Of a stretch of DNA of 6,653 bases, positions 6,184-6,653 are shown piece by piece. The translations under genes were made by a program, and so were the position numbers. Each line of letters starts with the position of its first letter. Positions within the stretch are counted from its first letter, which is position 1. Location: assembly GCA_021399405.1 (NCBI GenBank), contig JAAFKL010000297.1:1-6653 (forward strand), in the 5' to 3' direction. The notes under the pieces are model-generated. The model ran no database searches and was not told the DNA's origin. It was given only the letters and a program-made list of their open reading frames with translations. The DNA is from Candidatus Heimdallarchaeota archaeon. Its GTDB lineage: Archaea; Asgardarchaeota; Heimdallarchaeia; Heimdallarchaeales; Kariarchaeaceae.

Positions 6184-6651
6184 TCATGCCATCCTTGCAA
6201 TTAAATCATTAATTGCTTCTCCCCTGTATCCTAGATCCCCTTTTAGGCTAACTGGGTATTTTAGGGACTTAAACCCCTTTCTTGGAGGACTTAACCTGAA
6301 TACAGGCTGTATGTTGGGGATATCTTTCATCTTTGCAGAACCCTTAACCATTGCTTTAGAGAACTGTTTGATCGTTGTGAACTCAGTATTTCCCTTGAGG
6401 TGTTTGTTGGTAACTCTGTCCTTTCCGGCGAGTTCTCCACGTTTAACAATCAAGTGTTCAATACTTTTCTCATTAATTTCTCCCCAAGTAGCGATATCCT
6501 TGATCTTGAACAGCATACCCTGCAGCTGTGGTGTATCCTCATAAATCACTGCATGGTTTGGCTTGTTCAAATGTAACAGTTTGAGAGTGTGCTCCACGTT
6601 GTAGCTCACATTCACTCTTCCTCGTAATCTAATAATTGCTATTGCCTTCAT
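6184..6651 (-). CDS. rpl30: Large ribosomal subunit protein L30 (uL30), archaeal type
   Basis: This 155-residue uL30 is a 50S subunit protein of the long archaeal/eukaryotic type (bacterial L30 is only about 60 residues). MKAIAIIRLRGRVNVSYNVE (1-20) gives the ferredoxin-like first strand with the IRLRGR signature. It is followed by HLNKPNHAVIYEDTPQLQGM (27-46) and KDIATWGEIN (51-60), which is the WGEI motif. The C-terminal extension VFRLSPPRKGF (117-127) and GDLGYRGEAINDLIARM (138-154) is typical of archaeal members. The ATG at 6649-6651 matches the usual family start, so the gene is probably complete. Only two bases precede it in the window, so its Shine-Dalgarno cannot be seen. It is part of the spc-type ribosomal operon, with rps5 expected further upstream. 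Confidence 0.97.
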   Translation of the reverse strand: MKAIAIIRLRGRVNVSYNVEHTLKLLHLNKPNHAVIYEDTPQLQGMLFKIKDIATWGEINEKSIEHLIVKRGELAGKDRVTNKHLKGNTEFTTIKQFSKAMVKGSAKMKDIPNIQPVFRLSPPRKGFKSLKYPVSLKGDLGYRGEAINDLIARMA

Positions 6652-6653
6652 AT

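Noticed and set aside
6171..6200. Ten-codon N-terminal extension of L15 from the ATG at 6200
   Set aside because: It overlaps the rpl30 stop, adds residues not seen in L15 proteins, and covers the Shine-Dalgarno that serves the ATG at 6170.

Overview
The window looks like a chromosomal segment of a low-GC archaeon, most likely in the Thermoplasmata (Thermoplasmatales-like). The evidence is archaeal-type ribosomal proteins L30 and L15 in archaeal order, TATA-like boxes about 25-30 bases upstream of start codons that lack a Shine-Dalgarno (leaderless lead genes), and clear Shine-Dalgarno sequences before the second gene of each operon. The lineage is inferred from overall character, not from a search.

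Layout, left to right. (1) Positions 1-1474, minus strand: an electron transfer flavoprotein operon, etfB then etfA, with etfA running off the left edge. (2) Positions 1475-1652: an AT-rich divergent intergenic region with candidate promoters in both directions. (3) Positions 1653-2600, plus strand: an AT-rich 315-residue protein of unknown function that vaguely resembles the aminopeptidase T / NicX-like (COG2309) fold but appears to lack its metal ligands. (4) Positions 2677-5661, plus strand: a 994-residue Dna2-like protein. It has an N-terminal RecB/Cas4-type nuclease with a Dna2-spaced iron-sulfur cysteine set, a second cysteine set directly after it, a complete Upf1/Dna2-type superfamily 1B helicase core, and a C-terminal eight-ligand RING-like zinc finger. 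(5) Positions 5709-6651, minus strand: ribosomal proteins L15 and L30, the distal end of the spc-type ribosomal operon. This operon converges on the helicase gene, and secY is not found next to L15.

The ETF pair moves electrons from flavoprotein dehydrogenases to a membrane or soluble acceptor. L30 and L15 are large-subunit ribosomal proteins. The two plus-strand genes form an insert between these housekeeping operons and have their own promoters. The main point of interest is the nuclease-helicase-RING architecture. Its zinc finger keeps the three positions that contact E2 enzymes in eukaryotic RING ligases (Ile, Trp, Pro). Whether this means ubiquitin-like conjugation, or only a DNA- or protein-binding finger, cannot be decided from the sequence alone.
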